NCBI GenBank assembly: GCA_033026295.1
Contig: JAUPFM010000095.1
Coordinates: forward strand, 1-64,000
Direction of reading: 5' to 3'
Origin: Channa striata
Taxonomy: Eukaryota; Chordata; Actinopteri; Anabantiformes; Channidae
Length of the DNA: 64,000 nucleotides
This document shows, piece after piece, positions 50,501 through 63,900 of the stretch; the first letter of the stretch is position 1; each line of letters begins with the position of its first letter. The notes below the pieces were generated by a model. The model ran no database searches. It was given only the letters and a program-made list of their open reading frames with translations, and was not told the DNA's origin. Position numbers and translations under genes: made by a program.

Positions 50501-53500
50501 TGTAATTCAAGCATCTTTTTTATGCTCGCAATCGCCTTTTCTCAGCGAGAAAATGCTGTTTTGAAGCCAAGCTTGTATTGAACAATTTCTGCACCAAACT
50601 CAAATGAAACTGTGTCTGCCTTCTTATTTAGCTTAAATCCACTGAGCAGAACATATAAACTGGCTTGTGGGACGTTTCCTTAAAAGACACTAAATGCATG
50701 TAATTCAAGCATCCTTTTATGCTCGCAATCGCCTTTTCTCAGCGAGAAAATGCTGTTTTGAAGCCAAGCTTGTATTTAACAATTTCTGCACCAAACTCAA
50801 ATAAAACTGTGTCTGCCTTCTTATTTAGCTTAAATCTACTGAGCAGAACATATAAACAGGCTTGTGGGACGTTTCCTTAAAAGACAGTAAATGCATGTAA
50901 TTCAAGCATCCTTTTATGCTCGCAATCGCCTTTTCTCAGCGAGAAAATGCTGTTTTGAAGCCAAGCTTGTATTGAACAATTTCTGCACCAAACTCAAATA
51001 AAACTGTGTCTGCCTTCTTATTTAGCCTAAATCCACTCAGCAGAACTAATAAATATGGTTGTGGGATGTTTCCTTAAAGGACAGTAAATGCATGTAATTC
51101 AAGCATCTTTTATGCTCGCAATCGCCTTTTCTCAGCGAGAAAATGCTGTTTTGAAGCCAAGCTTGTATTGAACAATTTCTGCACCAAACTCAAATAAAAC
51201 TATGTCTGCCTTCTTATTTAGCCTAAATCCACTCAGCAGAACTAATAAATATGGTTGTGGGATGTTTGCTTAAAAGACAGTAAATGCATGTAATTCAAGC
51301 ATCCTTTTATGCTGCAATCGCCTTTTCTCAGCGAGAAAATGCTGTTTTGAAGCCAAGCTTGTATTGAACAATTTCTGCACCAAACTCAAATAAAACTGTG
51401 TCTACCTTCTTATTTAGCCTAAATCCACTCAGCAGAACTAATAAATATGGTTGTGGGATGTTTCCTTAAAGGACAGTAAATGCATGTAATTCAAGCATCC
51501 TTTTATGCTCGCAATCGCCTTTTCTCAGCGAGAAAATGCTGTTTTGAAGCCAAGCTTGTATTGAACAATTTCTGCACCAAACTCAAATAAAACTGTGTCT
51601 GCCTTCTTATTTAGCCTAAATCCACTCAGCAGAACTAATAAATATGGTTGTGGATGTTTCCTTAAAGGACAGTAAATGCATGTAATTCAAGCATCCTTTT
51701 ATGCTCGCAATCGCCTTTTCTCAGCGAGAAAATGCTGTTTTGAAGCCAAGCTTGTATTGAACAATTTCTGCACCAAACTCAAATAAAACTGTGTCTGCCT
51801 TCTTATTTAGCCTAAATCCACTCAGCAGAACTAATAAATATGGTTGTGGGATGTTTCCTTAAAGGACAGTAAATGCATGTAATTCAAGCATCCTTTTATG
51901 CTCGCAATCGCCTTTTCTCAGCGAGAAATGCTGTTTTGAAGCCAAGCTTGTATTGAACAATTTCTGCACCAAACTCAAATGAAACTGTGTCTGCCTTCTT
52001 ATTTAGCCTAAATCCACTCAGCAGAACTAATAAATATGGTTGTGGGATGTTTCCTTAAAGGACAGTAAATGCATGTAATTCAAGCATCCTTTTATGCTCG
52101 CAATCGCCTTTTCTCAGCGAGAAAATGCTGTTTTGAAGCCAAGCTTGTATTGAACAATTTCTGCACCAAACTCAAATAAAACTGTGTCTGCCTTCTTATT
52201 TAGCCTAAATCCACTCAGGAGAGACTGAAAATAAGCTTGTGGCATGTTTCCTTAAAAGACAGTAAATGCATGTAATTCAAACATCCTTTTATGCTCGCAA
52301 TCGCCTTTTCTCAGCGAGAAAATGCTGTTTTGAAGCCAAGCTTGTATTGAACAATTTCTGCACCAAACTCAAATGAAACTATGTCTGCCTTCTTATTTAG
52401 CCTAAATCCACTCAGGAGAGACTGAAAATAAACTTGTGGCATGTTTCCTTAAAAGACAGTAAATGCATGTAATTCAAACATCCTTTTATGCTCGCAATCG
52501 CCTTTTCTCAGCGAGAAAATGCTGTTTTGAAGCCAAGCTTGTATTGAACAATTTCTGCACCAAACTCAAATAAAACTGTGTCTGCCTTCTTATTTAGCCT
52601 AAATCCACTCTGGAGAGACTGAAAATAAGCTTGTGGGATGTTTCCTTAAAAGACAGTAAATGAATGTAATTCAAGCATCTTTTTTATGCTCGCAATCGCC
52701 TTTTCTCAGCGAGAAAATGCTGTTTTGAAGCCAAGCTTGTATTGAACAATTTCTGCACCAAACTCAAATGAAACTGTGTCTGCCTTCTTATTTAGCTTAA
52801 ATCCACTGAGCAGAACATATAAACTGGCTTGTGGGACGTTTCCTTAAAAGACAGTAAATGCATGTAATTCAAGCATCCTTTTATGCTCGCAATCGCCTTT
52901 TCTCAGCGAGAAAATGCTGTTTTGAAACCAAGCTTGTATTGAACAATTTCTGCACCAAACTCAAATAAAACTGTGTCTGCCTTCTTATTTAGCCTAAATC
53001 CACTCAGCAGAACTAATAAATATGGTTGTGGGATGTTTCCTTAAAAGACAGTAAATGCATGTAATTCAAGCATCTTTTTATGCTCGCAATCGCCTTTTCT
53101 CAGCGAGAAAATGCTGTTTTGAAGCCAAGCTTGTATTGAAATATTTCTGCACCAAACTCAAATGAAACTGTGTCTGCCTTCTTATTTAGCCTAAATCCAC
53201 TCAGCAGAACTAATAAATATTGTTGTGGGATGTTTCCTTAAAAGACACTAAATGCATGTAATTCAAGCATCCTTTTATGCTCGCAATCGCCTTTTCTCAG
53301 CGAGAAAATGCTGTTTTGAAGCCAAGCTTGTATTGAACAATTTCTGCACCAAACTCAAATAAAACTATGTCTGCCTTCTTATTTAGCCTAAATCCACTCA
53401 GCAGAACTAATAAATATGGTTGTGGGATGTTTGCTTAAAAGACAGTAAATGCATGTAATTCAAGCATCCTTTTATGCTCGCAATCGCGTTTTCTCAGCGA

Positions 53501-54897
53501 GAAAATGCTGTTTTGAAGCCAAGCTTGTATTGAACAATTTCTGCACCAAACTCAAATAAAACTGTGTCTACCTTCTTATTTAGCCTACATCCACTCAGCA
53601 GAACTAATAAATATGGTTGTGGGATGTTTCCTTAAAGGACAGTAAATGCATGTAATTCAAGCATCCTTTTATGCTCGCAATCGCCTTTTCTCAGCGAGAA
53701 ATGCTGTTTTGAAGCCAAGCTTGTATTGAACAATTTCTGCACCAAACTCAAATAAAACTGTGTCTGCCTTCTTATTTAGCCTAAATCCACTCAGGAGAGA
53801 CTCAAAATAAGCTTGTGGCATGTTTCCTTAAAAGACAGTAAATGCATGTAATTCAAGCATCCTTTTATGCTCGCAAACGCCTTTTCTCAGCGAGAAAATG
53901 CTGTTTTGAAGCCAAAATGTATTGAACAATTTCTGCACCAAACTCAAATAAAACTGTGTCTGCATTCTTATTTAGCCTAAATCCACTCAGGAGAGACTGA
54001 AAATAAGCTTGTGGGATGTTTCCTTAAAAGACAGTAAATGCATGTAATTCAAGCATCCTTTTATGCCTGCAATCGCCTTTTCTCAGCGAGAAAATGCTGT
54101 TTTAAAGCCAAGCTTGTATTGAACAATTTCTGCACCAAACTCAAATAAAACTGTGTGTGCCTTCTAATTTAGCCTAAATCAACTCAGCAGAACTAATAAA
54201 TATGGTTGTGGGATGTTTCCTTAAAAGACAGTAAATGAATGTAATTCAAGCATCTTTTTATGCTCGCAATCGCCTTTTCTCAGCGAGAAAATGCTGTTTT
54301 GAAGCCAAGCTTGTATTGAACAATTTCTGCACCAAACTCAAATAAAACTATGTCTGCCTTCTTATTTTGCCTAAATCCACTCAGCAGAACTAATAAATAT
54401 GGTTGTGGGATGTTTGCTTAAAAGACAGTAAATGCATGTAATTCAAGCATCCTTTTATGCTCGCAATCGCCTTTTCTCAGCGAGAAAATGCTGTTTTGAA
54501 GCCAAGCTTGTATTGAACAATTTCTGCACCAAACTCAAATAAAACTGTGTCTACCTTCTTATTTAGCCTAAATCCACTCAGCAGAACTAATAAATATGGT
54601 TGTGGGATGTTTCCTTAAAGGACAGTAAATGCATGTAATTCAAGCATCCTTTTATGCTCGCAATCGCCTTTTCTCAGCGAGAAAATGCTGTTTTGAAGCC
54701 AAGCTTGTATAGAACAATTTCTGCACCAAACTCAAATAAAACTGTGTCTGCCTTCTTATTTAGCCTAAATCCACTCAGGAGAGACTCAAAATAAGCTTGT
54801 GGCATGTTTCCTTAAAAGACAGTAAATGCATGTAATTCAAGCATCTTTTTATGCTCGCAATCGCCTTTTCTCAGCGAGAAAATGCTGTTTTGAAGCC

Positions 54898-57353
54898 AAG
54901 CTTGTATTTAACAATTTCTGCACCAAACTCAAATAAAACTGTGTCTGCCTTCTTATTTAGCTTAAATCCACTGAGCAGAACATATAAACTGGCTTGTGGG
55001 ACGTTTCCTTAAAAGACAGTAAATGCATGTAATTCAAGCATCCTTTTATGCTCGCAATCGCCTTTTCTCAGCGAGAAATGCTGTTTTGAAGCCAAGCTTG
55101 TATTGAACAATTTCTGCACCAAACTCAAATAAAACTGTGTCTGCCTTCTTATTTAGCCTAAATCCACTCAGGAGAGACTCAAAATAAGCTTGTGGCATGT
55201 TTCCTTAAAAGACAGTAAATGCATGTAATTCAAGCATCCTTTTATGCTCGCAATCGCCTTTTCTCAGCGAGAAAATGCTGTTTTGAAGCCAAAATGTATT
55301 GAACAATTTCTGCACCAAACTCAAATAAAACTGTGTCTGCATTCTTATTTAGCCTAAATCCACTCAGGAGAGACTGAAAATAAGCTTGTGGGATGTTTCC
55401 TTAAAAGACAGTAAATGAATGTAATTCAAGCATCTTTTATGCTCGCAATCGCCTTTTCTCAGCGAGAAAATGCTGTTTTGAAGCCAAGCTTGTATTGAAC
55501 AATTTCTGCACCAAACTCAAATGAAACTGTGTCTGTCTTCTTATTTAGCCTAAATCCACTCAGCAGAACTAATAAATATTGTTGTGGGATGTTTCCTTAA
55601 AAGACAGTAAATGAATGTAATTCAAGCATGTTTTTATGTTTCGCAATCGCCTTTTCTCAGCGAGAAAATGCTGTTTTGAAGCCAAGCTTGTATTGAACAA
55701 TTTCTGCACCAAACTCAAATAAAACTGTGTCTGCCTTCTTATTTAGCCTAAATCCACTCAGCAGAACTAATAAATATGGTTGTGGGACGTTTCCTTAAAA
55801 GAGAGTAAATGCATGTAATTCAAGCATCCTTTTATGCTCGCAATCGCCTTTGCTCAGCGAGAAAATGCTGTTTTGAAGCCAAGCTTGTATTGAACAATTT
55901 CTGCACCAAACTCAAATAAAACTGTGTCTGCCTTCTTATTTAGCCTAAATCCACTCAGGAGAGTCTCAAAATAAGCTTGTGGCATGTTTCCTTAAAAGAC
56001 AGTAAATGCATGTAATTCAAGCATCCTTTTATGCTCGCAATCGCCTTTTCTCAGCGAGAAAATGCTGTTTTGAAGCCAAGCTTGTATTGAACAATTTCTG
56101 CATTAAACTCAAATAAAACTGTGTCTGCCTTCTTATTTAGCCTAAATCCACTCAGGAGAGACTAAAAATAAGCTTGTGGCATGTTTCCTTAAAAGACAGT
56201 AAATGCATGTAATTCAAGCATCTTTTTATGCTCGCAATCGCCTTTTCTCAGCGAGAAAATGCTGTTTTGAAGCCAAGCTTGTATTGAACAATTTCTGCAC
56301 CAAACTCAAATGAAACTGTGTCTGCCTTCTTATTTAGCCTAAATCCACTCAGCAGAACTAATAAATATGGTTGTGGGATGTTTCCTTAAAAGACAGTAAA
56401 TGCATGTAATTCAAGCATCCTTTTATGCTCGCAATCGCCTTTTCTCAGCGAGAAAATGCTGTTTTGAAGCCAAAATGTATTGAACAATTTCTGCACCAAA
56501 CTCAAATGAAACTGTGTCTGTCTTCTTATTTAGCCTAAATCCACTCAGCAGAACTAATAAATATTGTTGTGGGATGTTTCCTTAAAAGACAGTAAATGCA
56601 TGTAATTCAAGCATCCTTTTATGCTCATAATCGCCTTTTCTCAGCGAGAAAATGCTGTTTTGAAGCCAAGCTTGTATTGAACAATTTCTGCACCAAACTC
56701 AAATAAAACTGTGTCTGCCTTCTTATTTAGCTTAAATCCAATCAGGAAAGACTGAAAATAAGCTTGTGGCATGTTTCCTTAAAAGACAGTAAATGCATGT
56801 AATTCAAGCATCCTTTTATGCTCGCAATCGCCTTATCTCAGCGAGAAAATGCTGTTTTGAAGCCAAGCTTGTATTGAACAATTTCTGCACCAAACTCAAA
56901 TAAAACTGTGTCTGCCTTCTTATTTATCCTAAATCCACTAAGCAGAACATATAAACAAGCTTGTGGGATGTTTCCTTAAAAGACAGTAAATGTATGTAAT
57001 TCAAGCATCGTTTTATGCTCGCAATCGCCTTTTCTCAGCGAGAAAATGCTGTTTTGAACCCAGCTTGTATTGAACAATTTCTGCACCAAACTCAAATAAA
57101 ACTGTGTCTGCCTTCTTATTTAGCCTAAATTCACTGAGCAGAACATATAAACAGGCTTGTGGGACGTTTCCTTAAAAGACAGTAAATGCCTGTAATTCAA
57201 ACATCCTTTTATGCTCGCAATCGCCTTTTCTCAGCGAGAAAATGCTGTTTTGAAGCCAAGCTTGTATTGAACAATTTCTGCACCAAACTCAAATGAAACT
57301 GTGTCTGCCTTCTTATTTAGCCTAAATCCACTCAGCAGAACTAATAAATATGG
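54898..57353 (+). repeat. Large duplicated block in domain R, copy A
   Basis: About 2.46 kb, matching copy B at an offset of about 2,951 bp (15 units) up to near 56,990 and about 3,541 bp (18 units) after that. Markers are CTTGTATTTAAC, AAACTGGCTTGTGGGACG, AAGCCAAAATG, AAGAGAGTAAATG (55,799 and 58,750), GCATTAAACTC (56,100 and 59,051), CCAATCAGGAAAGAC (56,738 and 59,688), CCTTATCTCAG, TTTATCCTAAATCCACTAAG, and then TTGAACCCAGC (57,054 and 60,595) and AAATGCCTG. Confidence 0.82.
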
Positions 57354-57858
57354 TTGTGGGATATTTCCTTAAAAGACAGTAAATGCATGTAATTCAAGCA
57401 TCCTTTTATGCTCGCAATCGATTTTTCTCAGCGAGAAAATGCTGTTTTGAAGCCAAGCTTGTATTGAACAATTTCTGCACCAAACTCAAATAAAACTGTG
57501 TCTGCCTTCTTATTTAGCCTAAATCCAATCAGGAGAGACTGAAAATAAGCTTGTGACATGTTTCCTTAAAAGACAGTAAATGCATGTAATTCAAGCATTC
57601 ATTTATGCTCGCAATCTTCTTTTCTCAGCGAGAAAATACTGTTTTGAAGCCAAGCTTGTATTGAACAATTTCTGCACCAAACTCAAATAAAACTGTGTCT
57701 GCCTTCTTATTTAGCCTTAAACCAATCAGGAGAGACTGAAAATAAGCTTGTGACATGTTTCCTTAAAACACAGTAAATGCATGTAATTCAAGCATCCATT
57801 TATGCTCGCAATCTTCTTTTCCCAGCGAGAAAATACTGTTTTGAAGCCAAGCTTGTAT
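57354..57858 (+). repeat. Domain-L-type tract embedded in domain R
   Basis: The line-by-line sequence equals 28,794-29,298 at a constant offset of 28,560 bp, with one visible mismatch (G at 57,663, A at 29,103). Shared diagnostic features are GGGATATTTCC, ATCGATTTTTC, CCAATCAGGAG, TTGTGACATG, GCATTCATTT (seen only at these two places), AATCTTCTTTT, AAAACACAG and TTTTCCCAG. Both flanks are domain-R sequence: CTAATAAATATGG on the left and TTTAACAATTT ... GGGACG on the right. Confidence 0.88.
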
Positions 57859-60800
57859 TTAACAATTTCTGCACCAAACTCAAATAAAACTGTGTCTGCC
57901 TTCTTATTTAGCTTAAATCCACTGAGCAGAACATATAAACTGGCTTGTGGGACGTTTCCTTAAAAGACAGTAAATGCATGTAATTCAAGCATCCTTTTAT
58001 GCTCGCAATCGCCTTTTCTCAGCGAGAAATGCTGTTTTGAAGCCAAGCTTGTATTGAACAATTTCTGCACCAAACTCAAATAAAACTGTGTCTGCCTTCT
58101 TATTTAGCCTAAATCCACTCAGGAGAGACTCAAAATAAGCTTGTGGCATGTTTCCTTAAAAGACAGTAAATGCATGTAATTCAAGCATCCTTTTATGCTC
58201 GCAATCGCCTTTTCTCAGCGAGAAAATGCTGTTTTGAAGCCAAAATGTATTGAACAATTTCTGCACCAAACTCAAATAAAACTGTGTCTGCATTCTTATT
58301 TAGCCTAAATCCACTCAGGAGAGACTGAAAATAAGCTTGTGGGATGTTTCCTTAAAAGACAGTAAATGAATGTAATTCAAGCATCTTTTTATGCTCGCAA
58401 TCGCCTTTTCTCAGCGAGAAAATGCTGTTTTGAAGCCAAGCTTGTATTGAACAATTTCTGCACCAAACTCAAATGAAACTGTGTCTGTCTTCTTATTTAG
58501 CCTAAATCCACTCAGCAGAACTAATAAATATTGTTGTGGGATGTTTCCTTAAAAGACAGTAAATGAATGTAATTCAAGCATGTTTTTATGCTCGCAATCG
58601 CCTTTTCTCAGCGAGAAAATGCTGTTTTGAAGCCAAGCTTGTATTGAACAATTTCTGCACCAAACTCAAATAAAACTGTGTCTGCCTTCTTATTTAGCCT
58701 AAATCCACTCAGCAGAACTAATAAATATGGTTGTGGGACGTTTCCTTAAAAGAGAGTAAATGCATGTAATTCAAGCATCCTTTTATGCTCGCAATCGCCT
58801 TTGCTCAGCGAGAAAATGCTGTTTTGAAGCCAAGCTTGTATTGAACAATTTCTGCACCAAACTCAAATAAAACTGTGTCTGCCTTCTTATTTAGCCTAAA
58901 TCCACTCAGGAGAGTCTCAAAATAAGCTTGTGGCATATTTCCTTAAAAGACAGTAAATGCATGTAATTCAAGCATCCTTTTATGCTCGCAATCGCCTTTT
59001 CTCAGCGAGAAAATGCTGTTTTGAAGCCAAGCTTGTATTGAACAATTTCTGCATTAAACTCAAATAAAACTGTGTCTGCCTTCTTATTTAGCCTAAATCC
59101 ACTCAGGAGAGACTAAAAATAAGCTTGTGGCATGTTTCCTTAAAAGACAGTAAATGCATGTAATTCAAGCATCTTTTATGCTTTGCAATCGCCTTTTCTC
59201 AGCGAGAAAATGCTGTTTTGAAGCCAAGCTTGTATTGAACAATTTCTGCACCAAACTCAAATGAAACTGTGTCTGCCTTCTTATTTAGCCTAAATCCACT
59301 CAGCAGAACTAATAAATATGGTTGTGGGATGTTTCCTTAAAAGACAGTAAATGCATGTAATTCAAGCATCCTTTTATGCTCGCAATCGCCTTTTCTCAGC
59401 GAGAAAATGCTGTTTTGAAGCCAAAATGTATTGAACAATTTCTGCACCAAACTCAAATGAAACTGTGTCTGTCTTCTTATTTAGCCTAAATCCACTCAGC
59501 AGAACTAATAAATATTGTTGTGGATGTTTCCTTAAAAGACAGTAAATGCATGTAATTCAAGCATCCTTTTATGCTTGCAATCGCCTTTTCTCAGCGAGAA
59601 AATGCTGTTTTGAAGCCAAGCTTGTATTGAACAATTTCTGCACCAAACTCAAATAAAACTGTGTCTGCCTTCTTATTTAGCTTAAATCCAATCAGGAAAG
59701 ACTGAAAATAAGCTTGTGGCATGTTTCCTTAAAAGACAGTAAATGCATGTAATTCAAGCATCCTTTTATGCTCGCAATCGCCTTATCTCAGAGAGAAAAT
59801 GCTGTTTTGAAGCCAAGCTTGTATTGAACAATTTCTGCACCAAACTCAAATAAAACTGTGTCTGCCTTCTTATTTATCCTAAATCCACTAAGCAGAACAT
59901 ATAAACAAGCTTGTGGGATGTTTCCTTAAAAGACAGTAAATGCATGTAATTCAAGCATCTTTTTATGCTCGCAATCGCCTTTTCTCAGCGAGAAAATGCT
60001 GTTTTGAAGCCAAGCTTGTATTGAACAATTTCTGCACCAAACTCAAATAAAACTGTGTCTGCCTTCTTATTTAGCCTAAATCCACTCAGCAGAACTAATA
60101 AATATGGTTGTGGGATGTTTCCTTAAAAGACAGTCAATGCATGTAATTCAAGCATCCTTTTATGCTCGCAATCGCCTTTTCTCAGCGAGAAAATGCTGTT
60201 TTGAAGCCAAGCTTGTATTGAACAATTTCTGCACCAAACTCAAATGAAACTGTGTCTGCCTTCTTATTTAGCCTAAATCCACTCAGCAGAACTAATAAAC
60301 ATGGTTATGGGATGTTTCCTTTAAAGACAGTAAATGTATGTAATTCAAGCATCGTTTTATGCTCGCAATCGCCTTTTCTCAGCGAGAAAATGCTGTTTTG
60401 AAGCCAAGCTTGTATTGAACAATTTCTGCACCAAACTCAAATAAAACTGTGTCTGCCTTCTTATTTAGCCTAAATCCACTCAGCAGAACTAATAAATATG
60501 GTTGTGGGATGTTTCCTTAAAAGACAGTAAATGTATGTAATTCAAGCATCGTTTTATGCTCGCAATCGCCTTTTCTCAGCGAGAAAATGCTGTTTTGAAC
60601 CCAGCTTGTATTGAACAATTTCTGCACCAAACTCAAATAAAACTGTGTCTGCCTTCTTATTTAGCCTAAATTCACTGAGCAGAACATATAAACAGGCTTG
60701 TGGGACGTTTCCTTAAAAGACAGTAAATGCCTGTAATTCAAACATCCTTTTATGCTCGCAATCGCCTTTTCTCAGCGAGAAAATGCTGTTTTGAAGCCAA

Positions 60801-60900
60801 GCTTGTATTGAACAATTTCTGCACCAAACTCAAATGAAACTGTGTCTGCCTTCTTATTTAGCCTAAATCAACTCAGCAGAACTAATAAATATGGTTGTGG
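57849..60900 (+). repeat. Large duplicated block in domain R, copy B
   Basis: Second copy of 54,898-57,353. It contains about three additional monomers at about 59,940-60,530, which accounts for the change in offset from 2,951 to 3,541 bp. The left end coincides with the right end of the domain-L-type tract. Confidence 0.8.
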
Positions 60901-63900
60901 GATGTTTCCTTAAAAGACAGTAAATGAATGTAATTCAAGCATCTTTTTATGCTCGCAATCGCCTTTTCTCAGCGAGAAAATGCTGTTTTGAAGCCAAGCT
61001 TGTATTGAACAATTTCTGCACCAAACTCAAATAAAACTGTGTCTGCCTTCTTATTTAGCTTAAATCCAATCAGGAAAGACTGAAAATAAGCTTGTGGCAT
61101 GTTTCCTTAAAAGACAGTAAATGCATGTAATTCAAGCATCCTTTTATGCTCGCAATCGCCTTATCTCAGCGAGAAAATGCTGTTTTGAAGCCAAGCTTGT
61201 ATTGAATAATTTCTGCACCAAACTCAAATAAAACTGTGTCTGCCTTCTTATTTAGCTTAAATCCACTCAGGAGAGACTGAAAATAAGCTTGTGGCATGTT
61301 TCCTTAAAAGACAGTAAATGCATGTAATTCAAGCATCCTTTTATGCTCGCAATCGCCTTTTCTCAGCGAGAAAATGCTGTTTTGAAGCCAAGCTTGTATT
61401 GAACAATTTCTGCACCAAACCAAATAAAACTGTGTCTGCCTTCTTATTTAGCCTAAATCAACTCAGCAGAACTAATAAATATGGTTGTGGGATGTTTCCT
61501 TAAAAGACAGTCAATGCATGTAATTCAAGCATCCTTTTATGCTCGCAATCGCCTTTTCTCAGCGAGAAAATGCTGTTTTGAAGTCAAGCTTGTATTTAAC
61601 AATTTCTGCACCAAACTCAAATGAAACTGTGTCTGCCTTCTTATTTAGCCTAAATCCACTCAGCAGAACTAATAAACATGTTTATGGGATGTTTCCTTAA
61701 AAGACAGTAAATGTATGTAATTCAAGCATCCTTTTATGCTCGCAATCGCCTTTTCTCAGCGAGAAAATGCTGTTTTGAAGCCAAGCCTGTATTTAACAAT
61801 TTCTGCACCAAACTCAAATGAAACTGTGTCTGCCTTCTTATTTAGCCTAAATCCACTCAGCAGAACTAATAAATATGGTTGTGGGACGTTTCCTTAAAAG
61901 ACAGTAAATGCATGTAATTCAAGCATCTTTTTATGCTCGCAATCGCCTTTTCTCAGCGAGAAAATGCTGTTTTGAAGCCAAGCTTGTATTGAACAATTTC
62001 TGCACCAAACTCAAATGAAACTGTGTCTGCCTTCTTATTTAGCCTAAATCCACTCAGGAGAGACTGAAAATAAGCTTGTGGGATGTTTCCTTAAAAGACA
62101 GTAAATGAATGTAATTCAAGCATCTTTTATGCTCGCAGAATCGCCTTTTCTCAGCGAGAAAATGCTGTTTTGAAGCCAAGCTTGTATTTAACAATTTCTG
62201 CACCAAACTCAAATAAAACTGTGTCTGCCTTCTTATTTAGCTTAAATCCACTCAGGAGAGACTGAAAATAAGCTTGTGGCATGTTTCCTTAAAAGACAGT
62301 CAATGCATGTAATTCAAGCATCCTTTTATGCTCGCAATCGCCTTTTCTCAGCGAGAAAATGCTGTTTTGAAGCCAAGCTTGTATTTAACAATTTCTGCAC
62401 CAAACTCAAATGAAACTGTGTCTGCCTTCTTATTTAGCCTAAATCCACTCAGCAGAACTAATAAATATGGTTGTGGGATGTTTCCTTAAAAGACAGTAAA
62501 TGCATGTAATTCAAACATCCTTTTATGCTCGCAATCGCCTTTTCTCAGCGAGAAAATGCTGTTTTGAAGCCAAGCTTGTATTGAACAATTTCTGCACCAA
62601 ACTCAAATAAAACTATGTCTGCCTTCTTATTTAGCCTAAATCCACTCAGGAGAGACTGAAAATAAGCTTGTGGCATGTTTCCTTAAAAGACAGTCAATGC
62701 ATGTAATTCAAACATCCTTTTATGCTCGCAATCGCCTTTTCTCAGCGAGAAAATGCTGTTTTGAAGCCAAGCTTGTATTGAACAATTTCTGCACCAAACT
62801 CAAATAAAACTGTGTCTGCCTTCTTATTTAGCCTAAATCCACTCAGCAGAATGAATAAATATGGTTGTGGGATGTTTCCTTAAAAGACAGTAAATGCATG
62901 TAATTCAAGCATCCTTTTATGCTCGCAATCGCCTTATCTCAGCGAGAAAATGCTGTTTTGAAGCCAAGCTTGTATTGAACAATTTCTGCACCAAACTCAA
63001 ATAAAACTGTGTCTGCCTTCTTATTTAGCCTAAATCCACTCAGGAGAGTCTCAAAATAAGCTTGTGGCATGTTTCCTTAAAAGACAGTCAATGCATGTAA
63101 TTCAAACATCCTTTTATGCTCGCAATCGCCTTTTCTCAGCGAGAAAATGCTGTTTTGAAGCCAAGCTTGTATTGAACAATTTCTGCACCAAACTCAAATG
63201 AAACTGTGTCTGCCTTCTTTTTAGCCTAAATCAACTCAGCAGAACTAATAAATATGGTTGTGGGATGTTTCCTTAAAAGACAGTCAATGCGTGTAATTCA
63301 AGCATCCTTTTATGCTCGCAATCGCCTTTTCTCAGCGAGAAAATGCTGTTTTGAAGCCAAGCTTGTATTTAACAATTTCTGCACCAAACTCAAATAAAAC
63401 TGTGTCTGCCTTCTTATTTAGCCTAAATCCACTCAGCAGAATGAATAAATATGGTTGTGGGATGTTTCCTTAAAAGACAGTAAATGCATGTAATTCAAGC
63501 ATCCTTTTATGCTCGCAATCGCCTTTTCTCAGCGAGAAAATGCTGTTTTGAAGCCAAGCTTGTATTGAACAATTTCTGCACCAAACTCAAATAAAACTGT
63601 GTCTGCCTTCTTATTTAGCCTAAATCCACTCAGGAGAGACTGAAAATAAGCTTGTGGGATGTTTCCTTAAAAGACAGTAAATGAATGTAATTCAAGCATC
63701 TTTTATGCTCATAATCGCCTTTTCTCAGCGAGAAAATGCTGTTTTGAAGCCAAGCTTGTATTTAACAATTTCTGCACCAAACTCAAATAAAACTGTGTCT
63801 GCCTTCTTATTTAGCTTAAATCCACTCAGGAGAGACTCAAAATAAGCTTGTGGTATGTTTCCTTAAAAGACAGTAAATGCATGTAATTCAAGCATCCTTT

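Noticed and set aside
61318..61503. 61-codon plus-strand frame
   Set aside because: Lies wholly within satellite monomers and depends on a one-base deletion (CCAAACCAAATAAAAC) that changes the frame.
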